From JACQNR01 sp049515175 (GTDB lineage: Bacteria; Acidobacteriota; Terriglobia; UBA7540), in the NCBI GenBank assembly GCA_049515175.1, contig JBEKUI010000043.1, forward strand, positions 1-21,379: DNA of 21,379 nucleotides. The letters run 5' to 3'. Positions 6,540 to 14,989 of the stretch are shown here, in pieces (the stretch's first letter is position 1; every line of letters begins with the position of its first letter). The translations under genes were made by a program, and so were the position numbers. The notes beneath the pieces were generated by a model. The model had not been told where the DNA came from. It worked only from the letters and a program-made list of their open reading frames with translations, and did not search any database.

Positions 6540-9158
6540 CTATTCCCCCTTTGTGTCAGATTTCTTGGGGGGCGGCGGTGGGCTCGGCGGCGGCCCCTCT
6601 TTCCGCTTGAAGATTGACAGGAACCGACGAACGACGCCGTCTTGCTTCTTAGCCGGCGGTGCTTCAGGCACAGCGCTGGCCGCGGGCGGAGCGCCAACGG
6701 AAGGCGGCGGAGCGCCCGCCGGTAGAGGGAGAGCCGGAGCAGCGGGCGGCGCGGCCGTTGTTTTATTGACCTGGAAGATCCGGCCCAGGATCCCTCCCAA
6801 GCCCCCGGCCTGGCTCGTCGGCAAAGGCTCGGTACCCTGAATGAACACCTCATCCCGTGTCGAGGGCGCGCCCGCATTGGCAACGAGATTGGTACGGGTG
6901 TCAAGCGTCGCCGTGCTCACCCCTTCGGGTGCCTCAAACGGCTTAACGTCCTGGTAGGAGGGAAATTCCACGGCGTGTTTCATGAATTCCGTCCACACCG
7001 GCAGCGCCGAATAGGCGCCGGAAAGCCTCAACTCCCGGTCGTCATCATACCCGACCCAGACCACCGCCAGCAGATTGGAGGTGAAGCCCGCAAACCAGCC
7101 GTCGTGCGACGTGCCCGTCTTCCCAGCCGCCGGTGCGGTAAACCCGCGGGTGCGAACTCCCGCCGCAGTCCCGTTATTGACGACGCTCTGCATCAGGCTC
7201 ACCATCAGGTAACTGACCCGCGGATCGAGAACCGGGTTGGTATCCTGAGCGCTGCGCCAGAGGGTGTGCCCCGTGCTGTCCTTGACGGCGATGATGAAAC
7301 GTGGCGCCATGTACTGGCCATGATTGGAAAAGATTGTGTAAGCCCCGGCGATTTCGAGCGGCGTCGCCTCGTAGGCCCCCAGCGCCAGCGCCGGAGTGGC
7401 CAGCAGATCCTTGTTGATGCCAGCGGCAACCGCGAGTTGCCGGACCTTATCGTAGCCCACCATCTCCGCCAGACGTACCGTGGCTACATTGAGAGACATG
7501 GAGAGCGCCTGGCGGAGCGTCACCACTCCGTAGTATTCCTTTTTGTAATTCTCCGGCTCGTAAGGCTGGTCACCGAACTGGAAGGTTGTCGGTTCATCGA
7601 GCAGGGCCGTGGCCGGGGTGACGAGCGGCTGCGACCCGTCCACGCCGGAACTGAGCGCCGCCGCATAAACAAAGGGCTTGAATGACGAGCCGGGCTGCCG
7701 CTTGGCGAGCGCGTGATTCAGCTGGCTGATGCCGTAGTTGCGGCCCCCCACAAGGGCTCGGATAGCCGCCGTCGCCGGATCGATCGCCACCAACGCCATC
7801 TGCGGCTGATTGGGATCGGGCGGAGGTTCATTCTTGGCACGCTTCTTCTTGCTCAGTTCCTTATCGACCTCGGCCATCCCCGTCCTGGCGGCGTCCGAAG
7901 CCGCCCGCTGCAAGTCCAAGTCCAGCGTCGTGTAAATCCGGTAGCTCTGCGAGATCAGATCGTGTTCTGAAAACTGCTCGAGCAACTGGTCTTTGACCAT
8001 GTCCACGAAGAAGGGCGCCTGACTGGCCTCGACGTTCTGTTGTGCCATTCCCAAGGGGGTACCGGAAGCGTGTTCGGCCTCCTGCGAGGTAATGAACCCC
8101 ACTTCCAGCATGCGGCGCAGGACGAAATTGCGCCTCTCCAGTGCCCGCGCCGGATACTTGTAGGGCGTGTCGCGATTGGGGCCATGAATCAGCCCTGCCA
8201 GCAGCGCCGCTTCCGGCAGCGTCAGGCTGCCCACATCCTTGTTGAAATAACTGTTCGCCGCTTCCCCCACGCCATAGATGGAGAAGCTGCCTCGCTGCCC
8301 GAGGTAGATCTCGTTGGCGTAAAGCTCAAAGATCTCTTCTTTCTTCAGACGCTGTTCCATGAGCAGGGCGATGAAGATCTCGCGCGCCTTGCGACTCAGG
8401 GAACGTTCGCGCGAAAGGAAGATGTCGCGCGCGAGCTGCATCGTCAGGGTGCTGGTGCCGCGAATGCGGTCTTCTCCGTGAATGCCTGCCAGCGTGGCGG
8501 CAATGATGCGGTAGATATTCACCCCGCGATGGGAAAAGAAGCGGTGATCTTCCGTCGCCAGGATGGCATTGACCAAGACCTTGGGAATGTCCTGATAGCG
8601 GACCAGCCGGCGCTTGCTGCGCGTCTGGTCGAACAGGGTCGTGATGATTTCGGGCTCAAGCTGGTAGCTCTCGAGGGGCCGGGCTTTGTCCAGGGCCGTA
8701 ATGGAAGCAATGTGCCCGTTCCGGAACTGCAGTGCTGCCGGACCCTCAGGCGTTTCTTCGCTGGAGAAAAAGGAAGCTGGACCCGGGCGAATCTCCAGGC
8801 GGTCGCTGGCCGCCGTGTACGTGCCGACCTCGGACTTTCCCAGTCCTTCCGCATAGAGGGCCCGCCGCAGGTGTGCGGCGATGGCGGCGGGGTCGCCGGG
8901 CTGGCCGAGGCGCAATTCGGCGGGCGCGGAAAACACCATTGAAGCGCTGCTCAACACCTCGCCGCTCAGGCGGGCGTCGATCAGCCGCGAAAAGCGAACG
9001 TAGTAGTAAACGAAAACTCCGCTGGCCGTCAGGAAGACAAGCAGGCAGGCTGCCAGCAGCCCCTTCTCCCACCAGGCAAGGCTCCCCAGACGGCCCAACT
9101 TGGATTTCTTGCGGGGCGCGGCAGATTTGCGGGATGCGGGGGAAGGGCTGCCTGGCAC
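6540..9158 (-). CDS. Bifunctional class A penicillin-binding protein (PBP1a/1b type)
   Basis: Peptidoglycan glycosyltransferase and transpeptidase of the inner membrane. A basic cytoplasmic N-terminus and one helix (~33-53) precede the GT51 domain (~170-345), which has catalytic Glu203 in ATEDHRFFSHRG and the signature RGTSTLTMQLARD. The transpeptidase domain (~450-720) has all three motifs: SSFK (Ser491-Lys494), SLN (555-557) and KTGTS (Lys680). The region ~75-165 may be the UB2H-like linker seen in PBP1b. The C-terminus is a Pro/Ala-rich low-complexity tail of ~110 residues with a basic patch (RRFLSIFKRKEG). Length 872 aa is normal to slightly long. The start is GTG at 9158, 3 nt after the stop of the upstream gene and without its own Shine-Dalgarno, so translational coupling is likely. 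Confidence 0.96.
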   Translation of the reverse strand: MPGSPSPASRKSAAPRKKSKLGRLGSLAWWEKGLLAACLLVFLTASGVFVYYYVRFSRLIDARLSGEVLSSASMVFSAPAELRLGQPGDPAAIAAHLRRALYAEGLGKSEVGTYTAASDRLEIRPGPASFFSSEETPEGPAALQFRNGHIASITALDKARPLESYQLEPEIITTLFDQTRSKRRLVRYQDIPKVLVNAILATEDHRFFSHRGVNIYRIIAATLAGIHGEDRIRGTSTLTMQLARDIFLSRERSLSRKAREIFIALLMEQRLKKEEIFELYANEIYLGQRGSFSIYGVGEAANSYFNKDVGSLTLPEAALLAGLIHGPNRDTPYKYPARALERRNFVLRRMLEVGFITSQEAEHASGTPLGMAQQNVEASQAPFFVDMVKDQLLEQFSEHDLISQSYRIYTTLDLDLQRAASDAARTGMAEVDKELSKKKRAKNEPPPDPNQPQMALVAIDPATAAIRALVGGRNYGISQLNHALAKRQPGSSFKPFVYAAALSSGVDGSQPLVTPATALLDEPTTFQFGDQPYEPENYKKEYYGVVTLRQALSMSLNVATVRLAEMVGYDKVRQLAVAAGINKDLLATPALALGAYEATPLEIAGAYTIFSNHGQYMAPRFIIAVKDSTGHTLWRSAQDTNPVLDPRVSYLMVSLMQSVVNNGTAAGVRTRGFTAPAAGKTGTSHDGWFAGFTSNLLAVVWVGYDDDRELRLSGAYSALPVWTEFMKHAVEFPSYQDVKPFEAPEGVSTATLDTRTNLVANAGAPSTRDEVFIQGTEPLPTSQAGGLGGILGRIFQVNKTTAAPPAAPALPLPAGAPPPSVGAPPAASAVPEAPPAKKQDGVVRRFLSIFKRKEGPPPSPPPPPKKSDTKGE

Positions 9159-9161
9159 GGG

Positions 9162-9524
9162 TTATAGCGGCCGATTGTCAGCCGAAGGGGTGAAGTGCAG
9201 GTTGAGTGTGTAGACCTTGAGGTCCACCGGAACGGTATAATCCAGGTTCACGGTGACTCTCCCGCCTGCAGAATCCACTTTCACTTGATCGGCGCTGACC
9301 GGCAGATCGAGATCTTTCGCTTTGGCGAGAATGATGTTACGCACGGTATCGGCCGCGGTGCGCTGCGTCATCCAGAACGGGTTCTGCTGCCGGATGAAGT
9401 CCTCGAGCTCGTAGCTGTTGACATAAACTGGGATGATTTTGATGCTCCCGTAAATCACCGCCACCAGAAACAGCAGAATTAGCAGGGCCTTGAATCTTCC
9501 CTCGCCTGAATCAGACCGTCGCAT
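9162..9524 (-). CDS. Small single-pass membrane protein, DUF4845-like
   Basis: Function unknown. The start is set at ATG 9524, with GAGG 6 nt upstream, rather than the TTG at 9545; this gives 120 aa. Residues ~8-30 (GRFKALLILLFLVAVIYGSIKI) form one membrane helix. An extracytoplasmic domain follows with YVNSYELEDFIRQQ, then a mixed alpha/beta part ending VTVNLDYTVPVDLKVYTLNLHF. The layout (N-terminal helix, then a domain of about 90 residues ending in paired strands) resembles DUF4845-type proteins, but this is a resemblance by eye. It sits 33 nt after proS and 3 nt before the PBP gene, so it is probably co-transcribed and coupled to the PBP. Confidence 0.75.
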   Translation of the reverse strand: MRRSDSGEGRFKALLILLFLVAVIYGSIKIIPVYVNSYELEDFIRQQNPFWMTQRTAADTVRNIILAKAKDLDLPVSADQVKVDSAGGRVTVNLDYTVPVDLKVYTLNLHFTPSADNRPL

Positions 9525-9557
9525 GGTGTCCCTCGTCAAACCCAAGTTAGTCTGGCG

Positions 9558-11252
9558 CTAACTGAGTCTTTCCTCCAGCAGAGACGGCACAACTGCGTCC
9601 AGCTTAACATCCTCAACCTTCTTTGTCGAGCGCTCGAAGATCTCCGCCAGCCCCCGCTCCACCTTCTTCTTGCCCACCGTGACGCGGTAGGGGACGCCAA
9701 TCAGGTCAGCGTCCTTGAACTTCACGCCCGGACGCTCGGGACGGTCGTCGTAGAGCACGTCCAGCGATTTCACCTGCATCTCGGCGTACAACTTCTCCGC
9801 CGCGGTCCGGACGCTTTCATCATCCATGTTGGCGGCGGTCAAGACCACATCGAAGGGGGCGATCGAACGCGGCAGGAAGAGGCCGTCCGCGTCGTGATTC
9901 TGCTCCGCGGCGGCACTCAGGATGCGCTCCAGACCAATGCCATAGGAGCCCATTACAATTGGCACTGCTTTGCCATCTGCGTCGAGCACGCTCGCTCCCA
10001 TGATCTGCGAATAGCGCCGGCCGAGCTTGAACACGTGTCCCAGTTCGATGCTCTTGGTCAGCAGGAGGGGCTTGCCGCAACGAATGCATCCGTCGCCCTG
10101 CGCCACGGCTCGGATATCCGCAAATTCCGCCGTGAAGTCCCGGCCCGGCGTGACGTTCTTCAAGTGGAAGTCATCGCGGTTCGCCCCGGTGATCATGTTC
10201 TTCCGCCCGGACAGGGCGCGGTCGGCGATGATCCGTGCGCCCTGGAGCCCCACCGGCCCGAGCGAGCCGATCCGCGCGCCGTGCAGCCGCAACGCTTCTT
10301 CGGGGGTGGCGGGACGGAAGGTCGCCGTCGCCAGCACCGAGGAAAGCTTGGTTTCGCTCAAAGAGTGATCGCCGCGCAACAGCAGCACCACCGGCTGGCT
10401 GTCCACGATGTAATCGAGCGTCTTGATGAGCCGAGCCGGACTCTCGCCGGTGAACTTGACGAGGTCGTCGATGGTCTTCTGTCCGGGCGTCGCAAAAGGT
10501 TCGGGCGCGCCCTCGCCAGACGGGTCGGGGCAAGCGGAGGGCACGGACTCGGCTTTCTCGAGGTTGGCTGCGTAGCCGCACGGACAGTTAGCGATCCAGT
10601 CCTCCCCGGAGTCCGCAGGAGCTGTGAACTCGCTCGACACCTTGCCGCCCATCATCCCCGAGTAGGCGTCCACATGCAGGAAGCGCAGCCCACAACGCTG
10701 GAAGATGCGGTGGTAAGCCACGACGTGCTTGTCGTAGCTCGCGTCCAGTCCGGCATCGTCCAGGTCAAACGAGTAGGAATCCTTCATGGTGAACTGACGC
10801 AGGCGCAGCAGGCCGGACTTGGGCCGGGGCTCGTCGCGGAACTTATCCTGGATCTGATACCAGATCTGCGGCAACTGCTTGTAGGAGCGCAGTTCACCGC
10901 GCGCGATGTTGGTCATTTCCTCTTCGTGCGTCATGCCCAGGCACATGTCGTGATTGTTGCGGTCCTTGAACTTGAACATCACGTCGACGGAATCCCAGCG
11001 TCCGGATTCCTGCCAGAGTTCCGCAGGATTTAGCGCCGGGAGGTAAAACTCCTGGCCGCCGATGCGGTTCATCTCCTCGCGGATGATCTGGGCGATCTTC
11101 AGAAACGATTTCCGCGCCAGAAGAAGGTGCGTGTACACACCCGCCGCCACTTGACGGATATAGCCCGCGCGTATCAGGAAGTGGTGGCTGGGCGCTTCAG
11201 CTTCCGCCGGCGCTTCACGCAGAGTGGGAATGAACGCTTGGCTCCAACGCAT
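9558..11252 (-). CDS. proS: Prolyl-tRNA synthetase, bacterial type with editing insertion
   Basis: Class II aminoacyl-tRNA synthetase that charges tRNA-Pro; its YbaK-like insertion hydrolyses Ala-tRNA-Pro. Motif 1 lies in HHFLIRAGYIRQVAAGVYTH (~23-42), motif 2 in FRDEPRPKSGLLRLRQFTMK (~138-157) and motif 3 in GSYGIGLERIL. The editing insertion spans roughly 250-385 (DDLVKFTGESPARLIKTLDY, LRGDHSLSETKL). Two Cys pairs flank it, CPC (223-225) and CIRC (389-392), and may form a structural metal site absent from E. coli ProS. The anticodon-binding domain is C-terminal (FDVVLTAANMDDESVRTAAEK). Length 564 aa is normal. The ATG at 11252 has AAGGGA upstream. It heads the minus-strand block. Confidence 0.97.
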   Translation of the reverse strand: MRWSQAFIPTLREAPAEAEAPSHHFLIRAGYIRQVAAGVYTHLLLARKSFLKIAQIIREEMNRIGGQEFYLPALNPAELWQESGRWDSVDVMFKFKDRNNHDMCLGMTHEEEMTNIARGELRSYKQLPQIWYQIQDKFRDEPRPKSGLLRLRQFTMKDSYSFDLDDAGLDASYDKHVVAYHRIFQRCGLRFLHVDAYSGMMGGKVSSEFTAPADSGEDWIANCPCGYAANLEKAESVPSACPDPSGEGAPEPFATPGQKTIDDLVKFTGESPARLIKTLDYIVDSQPVVLLLRGDHSLSETKLSSVLATATFRPATPEEALRLHGARIGSLGPVGLQGARIIADRALSGRKNMITGANRDDFHLKNVTPGRDFTAEFADIRAVAQGDGCIRCGKPLLLTKSIELGHVFKLGRRYSQIMGASVLDADGKAVPIVMGSYGIGLERILSAAAEQNHDADGLFLPRSIAPFDVVLTAANMDDESVRTAAEKLYAEMQVKSLDVLYDDRPERPGVKFKDADLIGVPYRVTVGKKKVERGLAEIFERSTKKVEDVKLDAVVPSLLEERLS

Positions 11253-11372
11253 GAACGGTCCCTTTCACAACAAGTGTTTCGCCTCTTGAATACTTGCCGC
11301 AAGCCACCGCGAGGCCTGGAGATGTGCGGGTGCTACCGACGGGCCGCTGCCCGCCGAGGATAAACATCAGTC

Positions 11373-11402
11373 ATTGTTCGTGAGAAGACTGCAGATTGTC
11401 AA
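11373..11402 (-). promoter_or_regulatory. Candidate sigma70-type promoter upstream of proS
   Basis: On the minus strand TTGACA (11402-11397) is followed after 18 nt by AACAAT (11378-11373), a 6/6 and 4/6 match to consensus. The inferred 5' leader to the proS ATG is about 115-120 nt. This is the best promoter-like site in the gene-free stretch 11253-11555, where no gene or RNA is otherwise supported. Confidence 0.5.
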
Positions 11403-11411
11403 CAATTGCAG
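11389..11411. promoter_or_regulatory. Operator-like palindrome over the proS -35 element
   Basis: Dyad symmetry CTGCA-g-ATTGT-CA-ACAAT-TGCAG has ten paired positions and one bulged base. It overlaps the candidate -35 box, the position where a repressor would block polymerase. The regulator is unknown. Confidence 0.45.
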
Positions 11412-11555
11412 CCGCCGGCGAGGAACTCTCGCCGTTATCGCGAGGGAAATACATCGACTTTCACAGGCTGCAAACAGCGTGGTCAATGCGCCGCTTGCCC
11501 CACGAACTTCCGGTCTCCGTCCGAGGGGTATCGCGCCACTCGCCAACCGCCTAAG

Positions 11556-12053
11556 CTAATCTTCGGACGGCGGTGGAGGGATGAAAGCGCGATAGACTGC
11601 GGTCAGCCACTTGCCGTCTTTCTTCACCAGGACACTGGTCGCCACGACTTTCTGCGCGGGAAGCGGTTTGTCCAACTCGTCGCGCGCTCCGCTGATCTCC
11701 TGCGCCATGTTGACGACGGCGACGTCGGGCTTGAGGAAACGAATGCCGGTCACCTTCGCGGAAAGCTTGCTCGTGGCCCAGTCGCCTGTGTGGCTTTCCG
11801 CCAGATAATTCTCGACCGCCGCCCGCCCCTGGACGAGATTTCCATCCGGGCCCACCCAGTCGCCGTCCTCCGCCCAGAACATGGACATGGCCGTGGCGTC
11901 GTGCTGATTCCACGCCGCAGCAAACCCCTCTTGCACTTTCCGCAGAGCCTCTTCATCCTGTGGCGAACCGCCTTCCGGCCTGGCCACGGCCTGCCCAATG
12001 GCCAACGCGATGGCCAGCCCCAGAAGTCCCGTCGTGAATCCCAGCTTCCTCAT
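11556..12053 (-). CDS. Secreted SnoaL/DUF4440-like (NTF2-fold) protein
   Basis: Small exported protein with a cone-shaped NTF2-like fold; its substrate is unknown. The start is set at ATG 12053, which has GGGAGGAG directly upstream; the open frame runs 26 codons further up without a better site. The 165-aa product begins with a signal peptide (MRKLGFTTGLLGLAIALAIGQAVA). The domain follows with EEALRKVQEGFAAAWNQHDATAMSMFWAEDGDWVGPDGNLVQGR (in part), the hallmark opening of the DUF4440/SgcJ family. It ends with a strand-rich half containing VVATSVLVKKDGKWLTAVYRAF. It is divergent from rpiB, with 146 nt between. Family members range from ketosteroid-isomerase-like enzymes to pure binding proteins, so no reaction is assigned. 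Confidence 0.85.
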   Translation of the reverse strand: MRKLGFTTGLLGLAIALAIGQAVARPEGGSPQDEEALRKVQEGFAAAWNQHDATAMSMFWAEDGDWVGPDGNLVQGRAAVENYLAESHTGDWATSKLSAKVTGIRFLKPDVAVVNMAQEISGARDELDKPLPAQKVVATSVLVKKDGKWLTAVYRAFIPPPPSED

Positions 12054-12101
12054 ATTCTCCTCCCTGGAATGAATCCCCGTCCAACGCTCCAGCGAGCAGG
12101 C

Positions 12102-12131
12102 AGCGTAAATCCGCCGACCCCACTCTGTCAA
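12102..12131 (-). promoter_or_regulatory. Candidate promoter of the SnoaL-like gene
   Basis: On the minus strand TTGACA (12131-12126), then 18 nt, then TACGCT (12107-12102). The -35 is perfect but the -10 matches only at TA...T. It lies about 50 nt before the ATG at 12053, within the divergent intergenic region shared with rpiB. Confidence 0.35.
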
Positions 12132-12199
12132 CCAAGGCCATCCGGTCGTGCTGAATGGCCTGCCTCCCCGGGTTCACACAACTTGGAGTTTGTGGTTAA

Positions 12200-12688
12200 A
12201 TGGACAATCGAGGTTTGCGGTTGCCAAACAAACTCAGATTCGTCCTGGGCGCTGACCACGCCGGGTTCGCGCTGAAAGAGAAGGTGCGCGACTACCTGGT
12301 CCGTGCCGGGCACGAGGTGGATGACCAGGGGCCGGCGACGCCCGACCCGGTGGACTATCCCGATTTCGCGGAGAAGGTCGCGACCCGCGTGGCCGCCCGG
12401 CAGGCGGATTTCGGAGTGGTCATCTGCGGCACGGGCCTAGGCGTGGCGATCGCCGCCAACAAGGTCCCTGGGATTCGGGCGGCGACATGCAATGACACCC
12501 TTTCCGCCTACTTTGCCCGCGCCCACAACGACGCCAACGTGCTCGCCCTGGGAGGCCGACTCGCCGACGAAGCGACTGCGCAGAAGATTGTGGACACCTG
12601 GATCGCTACGCCTTTCGAGGGCGGCCGCCACCAACGGCGCGTCGAGAAGATTGCAAACATCGACCAGAGACATCATTTGGAGAAATAG
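12200..12688 (+). CDS. rpiB: Ribose-5-phosphate isomerase B
   Basis: Interconverts ribose-5-phosphate and ribulose-5-phosphate in the pentose phosphate pathway (cytosolic RpiB/LacAB fold). Visible family marks are LGADHAGFALKEKV near the N-terminus, catalytic Cys76 in GVVICGTGLGVAIAANKVPG, His109 in ARAHNDANVLALGGR and a C-terminal TPFEGGRHQRRVEKI. The length, 162 aa, is slightly above the usual ~150 because of about 11 residues before the first strand. The ATG at 12200 has only a distant GGAG; a TTG at Leu8 with GAGG 7 nt upstream is an alternative start. glyA follows after 3 nt, so the two genes are surely one transcription unit. Confidence 0.95.
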   Translation: MDNRGLRLPNKLRFVLGADHAGFALKEKVRDYLVRAGHEVDDQGPATPDPVDYPDFAEKVATRVAARQADFGVVICGTGLGVAIAANKVPGIRAATCNDTLSAYFARAHNDANVLALGGRLADEATAQKIVDTWIATPFEGGRHQRRVEKIANIDQRHHLEK

Positions 12689-12691
12689 GAT

Positions 12692-13981
12692 ATGAGTTCC
12701 CCCCTTCCCTACCACCAGCGCCCACTCGCCGACGTTGACCCCGCAATCGCCGGCGCCATCGACAGTGAGGTGAACCGTCAGGCGCGCACGCTGGAATTGA
12801 TTGCCAGCGAAAATTTCGTCAGCGAGGCGGTGCTTCAGGCGCTGGGCTCAGTGATGACCAACAAGTACGCCGAGGGTCTGCCCGGCAAGCGCTACTACGG
12901 CGGGTGCGAATTCGTGGACATCGCCGAATCGCTCGCCATCGAGCGCGCCAAGAAGCTTTTCAATGCCGAGCACGCGAACGTCCAGGCGCACTCCGGCAGC
13001 CAGGCTAACCAAGCGGTTTACGTCTCCGTCCTCAAGCCCGGCGACACGATGCTGGGCATGAGCCTCGCCCACGGCGGCCACTTGACCCACGGCCATCCGC
13101 TCAACTTCTCCGGCCGGATGTACAAAGTCGTGTCGTACGGCGTGCGGAAGGAAACCGAGACCATCGATTACGACGAAGTCGAGCGCCTGGCCGTAGAGCA
13201 CCGGCCGAAGCTGATTGTCGCCGGCGCCAGCGCCTACCCGCGCACCCTCGACTTCCCGCGCTTCGCCGCCATCGCCCGCAAGGTTGAGGCGCTGCTCATG
13301 GTGGATATGGCTCACATTGCGGGCCTGGTCGCGGCAGGACTCCACCCGAGCCCCATCCCGCACGCCGATTTCGTCACTACCACCACCCACAAGACGCTGC
13401 GCGGACCGCGTGGCGGCGCCGTCTTCAGCAAGGCCCAATATGCCAAGGAAATCGACAAGAGCGTTTTCCCTTGCCTGCAGGGTGGACCGCTCATGCACGT
13501 CATCGCCGCCAAGGCCGTCTGCTTCCAGGAAGCGCTCCAGCCGGAATTCAAGGAGTACCAGGCGCAGATCATAGCGAACGCTCAGACGCTCGCTGCGGCG
13601 CTGGCGCGTGCCGGGTTCCGCATCGTCTCCGGCGGTACGGACACCCACCTGATGCTGGTGGACGTCTTCTCGCGCAAGGTGACCGGCAAGGACGCGCAGG
13701 AAGCCCTGGAGCGCGCCGGCATTACCGTCAACAAGAACGCCATCCCCTTCGATACCAACCCGCCCATGGTCGCCAGCGGCATCCGCGTCGGCACGCCCGC
13801 CGTCACCACCCGCGGCTTGCAGGAGCCGCAGATGGAACTTATCGCCCACTGGATTTCCGAGGTGCTCAACAACCTCGGGAATGACGCGGTCGTGAAGCGG
13901 GTGCGCGAGGAAGTCGAAGCACTAACCGAGAAGTTCCCCCTCTACGAAAACCGCCGGGCGGCGGTGGCCAAGACGGCGTGA
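12692..13981 (+). CDS. glyA: Serine hydroxymethyltransferase
   Basis: PLP enzyme that converts serine and tetrahydrofolate to glycine and methylene-tetrahydrofolate, the main one-carbon source. Seen: LELIASENFVSEAVLQALGS and NKYAEGLPGKRYYGGCEFVD near the N-terminus, Asp205 in LLMVDMAHIAGL, and the Schiff-base Lys234 in DFVTTTTHKTLRGPRGG. RVGTPAVTTRGL and KFPLYENRRA lie near the C-terminus. Length 429 aa is normal. The ATG at 12692 is preceded by TAGGAT and comes 3 nt after the rpiB stop. No convincing terminator is seen after it; the 13982-14155 spacer holds nothing else recognised. Confidence 0.98.
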   Translation: MSSPLPYHQRPLADVDPAIAGAIDSEVNRQARTLELIASENFVSEAVLQALGSVMTNKYAEGLPGKRYYGGCEFVDIAESLAIERAKKLFNAEHANVQAHSGSQANQAVYVSVLKPGDTMLGMSLAHGGHLTHGHPLNFSGRMYKVVSYGVRKETETIDYDEVERLAVEHRPKLIVAGASAYPRTLDFPRFAAIARKVEALLMVDMAHIAGLVAAGLHPSPIPHADFVTTTTHKTLRGPRGGAVFSKAQYAKEIDKSVFPCLQGGPLMHVIAAKAVCFQEALQPEFKEYQAQIIANAQTLAAALARAGFRIVSGGTDTHLMLVDVFSRKVTGKDAQEALERAGITVNKNAIPFDTNPPMVASGIRVGTPAVTTRGLQEPQMELIAHWISEVLNNLGNDAVVKRVREEVEALTEKFPLYENRRAAVAKTA

Positions 13982-14155
13982 GGAACAGGTTCTGGTCTCG
14001 ACCTGCGGGACCGGATCTACGCCTCAAGGGGACGTTGGCCCGAAAGTAGTCCACGCCCAAATGATGATCCCGCCCGCCGCGCCCCCAGCCACCCAGCTAG
14101 CCCGGCACGAGGCCCCAAGCTCAAGCTGGCCGCCGAGACACCCTCCCTGTAAGCC

Positions 14156-14185
14156 TTGACACCAAAAAGCGGAAACGCTTAGAAT
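14156..14185 (+). promoter_or_regulatory. Promoter of the peroxiredoxin gene, with hairpin in the spacer
   Basis: TTGACA (14156-14161), an 18-nt spacer and TAGAAT (14180-14185) match the sigma70 consensus well and lie 50 nt before the ATG. The spacer contains the perfect inverted repeat AAGCG-GAAA-CGCTT (14167-14180), which may be an operator. Confidence 0.6.
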
Positions 14186-14235
14186 GGCTTTTCAGGGCAA
14201 TTCCACACAGCAAAAATTGAAGCGAGGTGACTACC

Positions 14236-14895
14236 ATGTCACTACGTATCAATGACGAGGCCCCAGACTTTGTCGCCGAAACCACCCAAGGGACCATCAA
14301 GTTCCACGAATGGATCGGCAACGGCTGGGCCATCCTGTTTTCCCACCCGAAGGACTTTACTCCGGTGTGCACCACTGAACTCGGTTATATGGCGGGGCTC
14401 GAACCGGAATTCAAAAAGCGAAACTGCAAGATCATCGGGCTGAGCGTGGACCCGGTGACCAATCACAGCAAGTGGTCGGCGGATATCGAAGAGACGCAGG
14501 GCCACAAGGTGAAATATCCGATGATCGGTGACCCGGAACTGAAAATCGCCAAGCTCTACGGCATGTTACCGGCCGGAGCCGGGGAAGCCTCTGAGGGCCG
14601 CACAGCAGTGGACAATGCCACCGTGCGCACGGTATTCGTGGTTGGTCCGGACAAGAAGATCAAGCTGATGCTCATCTACCCGATGAGCACCGGCCGCAAC
14701 TTCGACGAAGTGCTGCGCGTCCTCGATTCCATGCAGCTCACGGCCAAGCACAAGGTTGCTACACCCGTGAATTGGAAACCCGGCGGCGACGTCATCATCG
14801 CCCCGGCGGTAACGAACGAAGAAGCCCAGCAGAAATATCCCGGCGGGTGGAAGACGCTCAAGCCCTATCTTCGCGTCGTCCCGCAGCCCAAGTAG
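14236..14895 (+). CDS. 1-Cys peroxiredoxin, Prx6 family
   Basis: Thiol peroxidase that reduces H2O2 and organic or lipid hydroperoxides in the cytosol. The start is set at ATG 14236, with GAGGTG 6 nt upstream, rather than the in-frame GTG at 14227, which lies in that site. The 219-aa product opens with SLRINDEAPDFVAETTQGTI and carries the peroxidatic Cys45 in HPKDFTPVCTTELG. KIIGLSVDPVTNHSKW, PMIGDPELKIAKLYGMLP and the Prx6-type C-terminal arm (WKPGGDVIIAPAVTNEEAQQ) follow. No second conserved resolving Cys is evident, fitting 1-Cys chemistry. It has its own strong promoter, which suggests separate, perhaps stress-responsive, expression. It converges on the pilin-like gene. Confidence 0.95.
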   Translation: MSLRINDEAPDFVAETTQGTIKFHEWIGNGWAILFSHPKDFTPVCTTELGYMAGLEPEFKKRNCKIIGLSVDPVTNHSKWSADIEETQGHKVKYPMIGDPELKIAKLYGMLPAGAGEASEGRTAVDNATVRTVFVVGPDKKIKLMLIYPMSTGRNFDEVLRVLDSMQLTAKHKVATPVNWKPGGDVIIAPAVTNEEAQQKYPGGWKTLKPYLRVVPQPK

Positions 14896-14909
14896 GTCCA
14901 CCACTTAGT

Positions 14910-14965
14910 GTGGCGCATGTATTGCCGCTTCACCCGCGTGTCATATAACGGCATGGATGCGCCAC
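14910..14965. terminator. Imperfect inverted repeat between convergent genes, probable bidirectional terminator
   Basis: The left arm (14910-14927, starting GTGGCGCAT) and right arm (14949-14965, ending ATGCGCCAC) pair over about 15 positions, with a 9-bp perfect base and a 21-nt loop. It sits in the 94-nt gap between the convergent peroxiredoxin and pilin-like genes. There is no T-run on either side, so it is a structural candidate only. Confidence 0.45.
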
Positions 14966-14989
14966 TCGCGGAAGAAGCAAGACGAATAC

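Noticed and set aside
11320..11365. GGGTGCTACCG-like string reminiscent of a T-box element near proS
   Set aside because: It is on the plus strand, opposite to proS, lacks the UGGN core and has no specifier or terminator structure.
12848..13849. Open frame of 333 codons on the minus strand
   Set aside because: Shadow of glyA, which has every expected SHMT motif on the plus strand.
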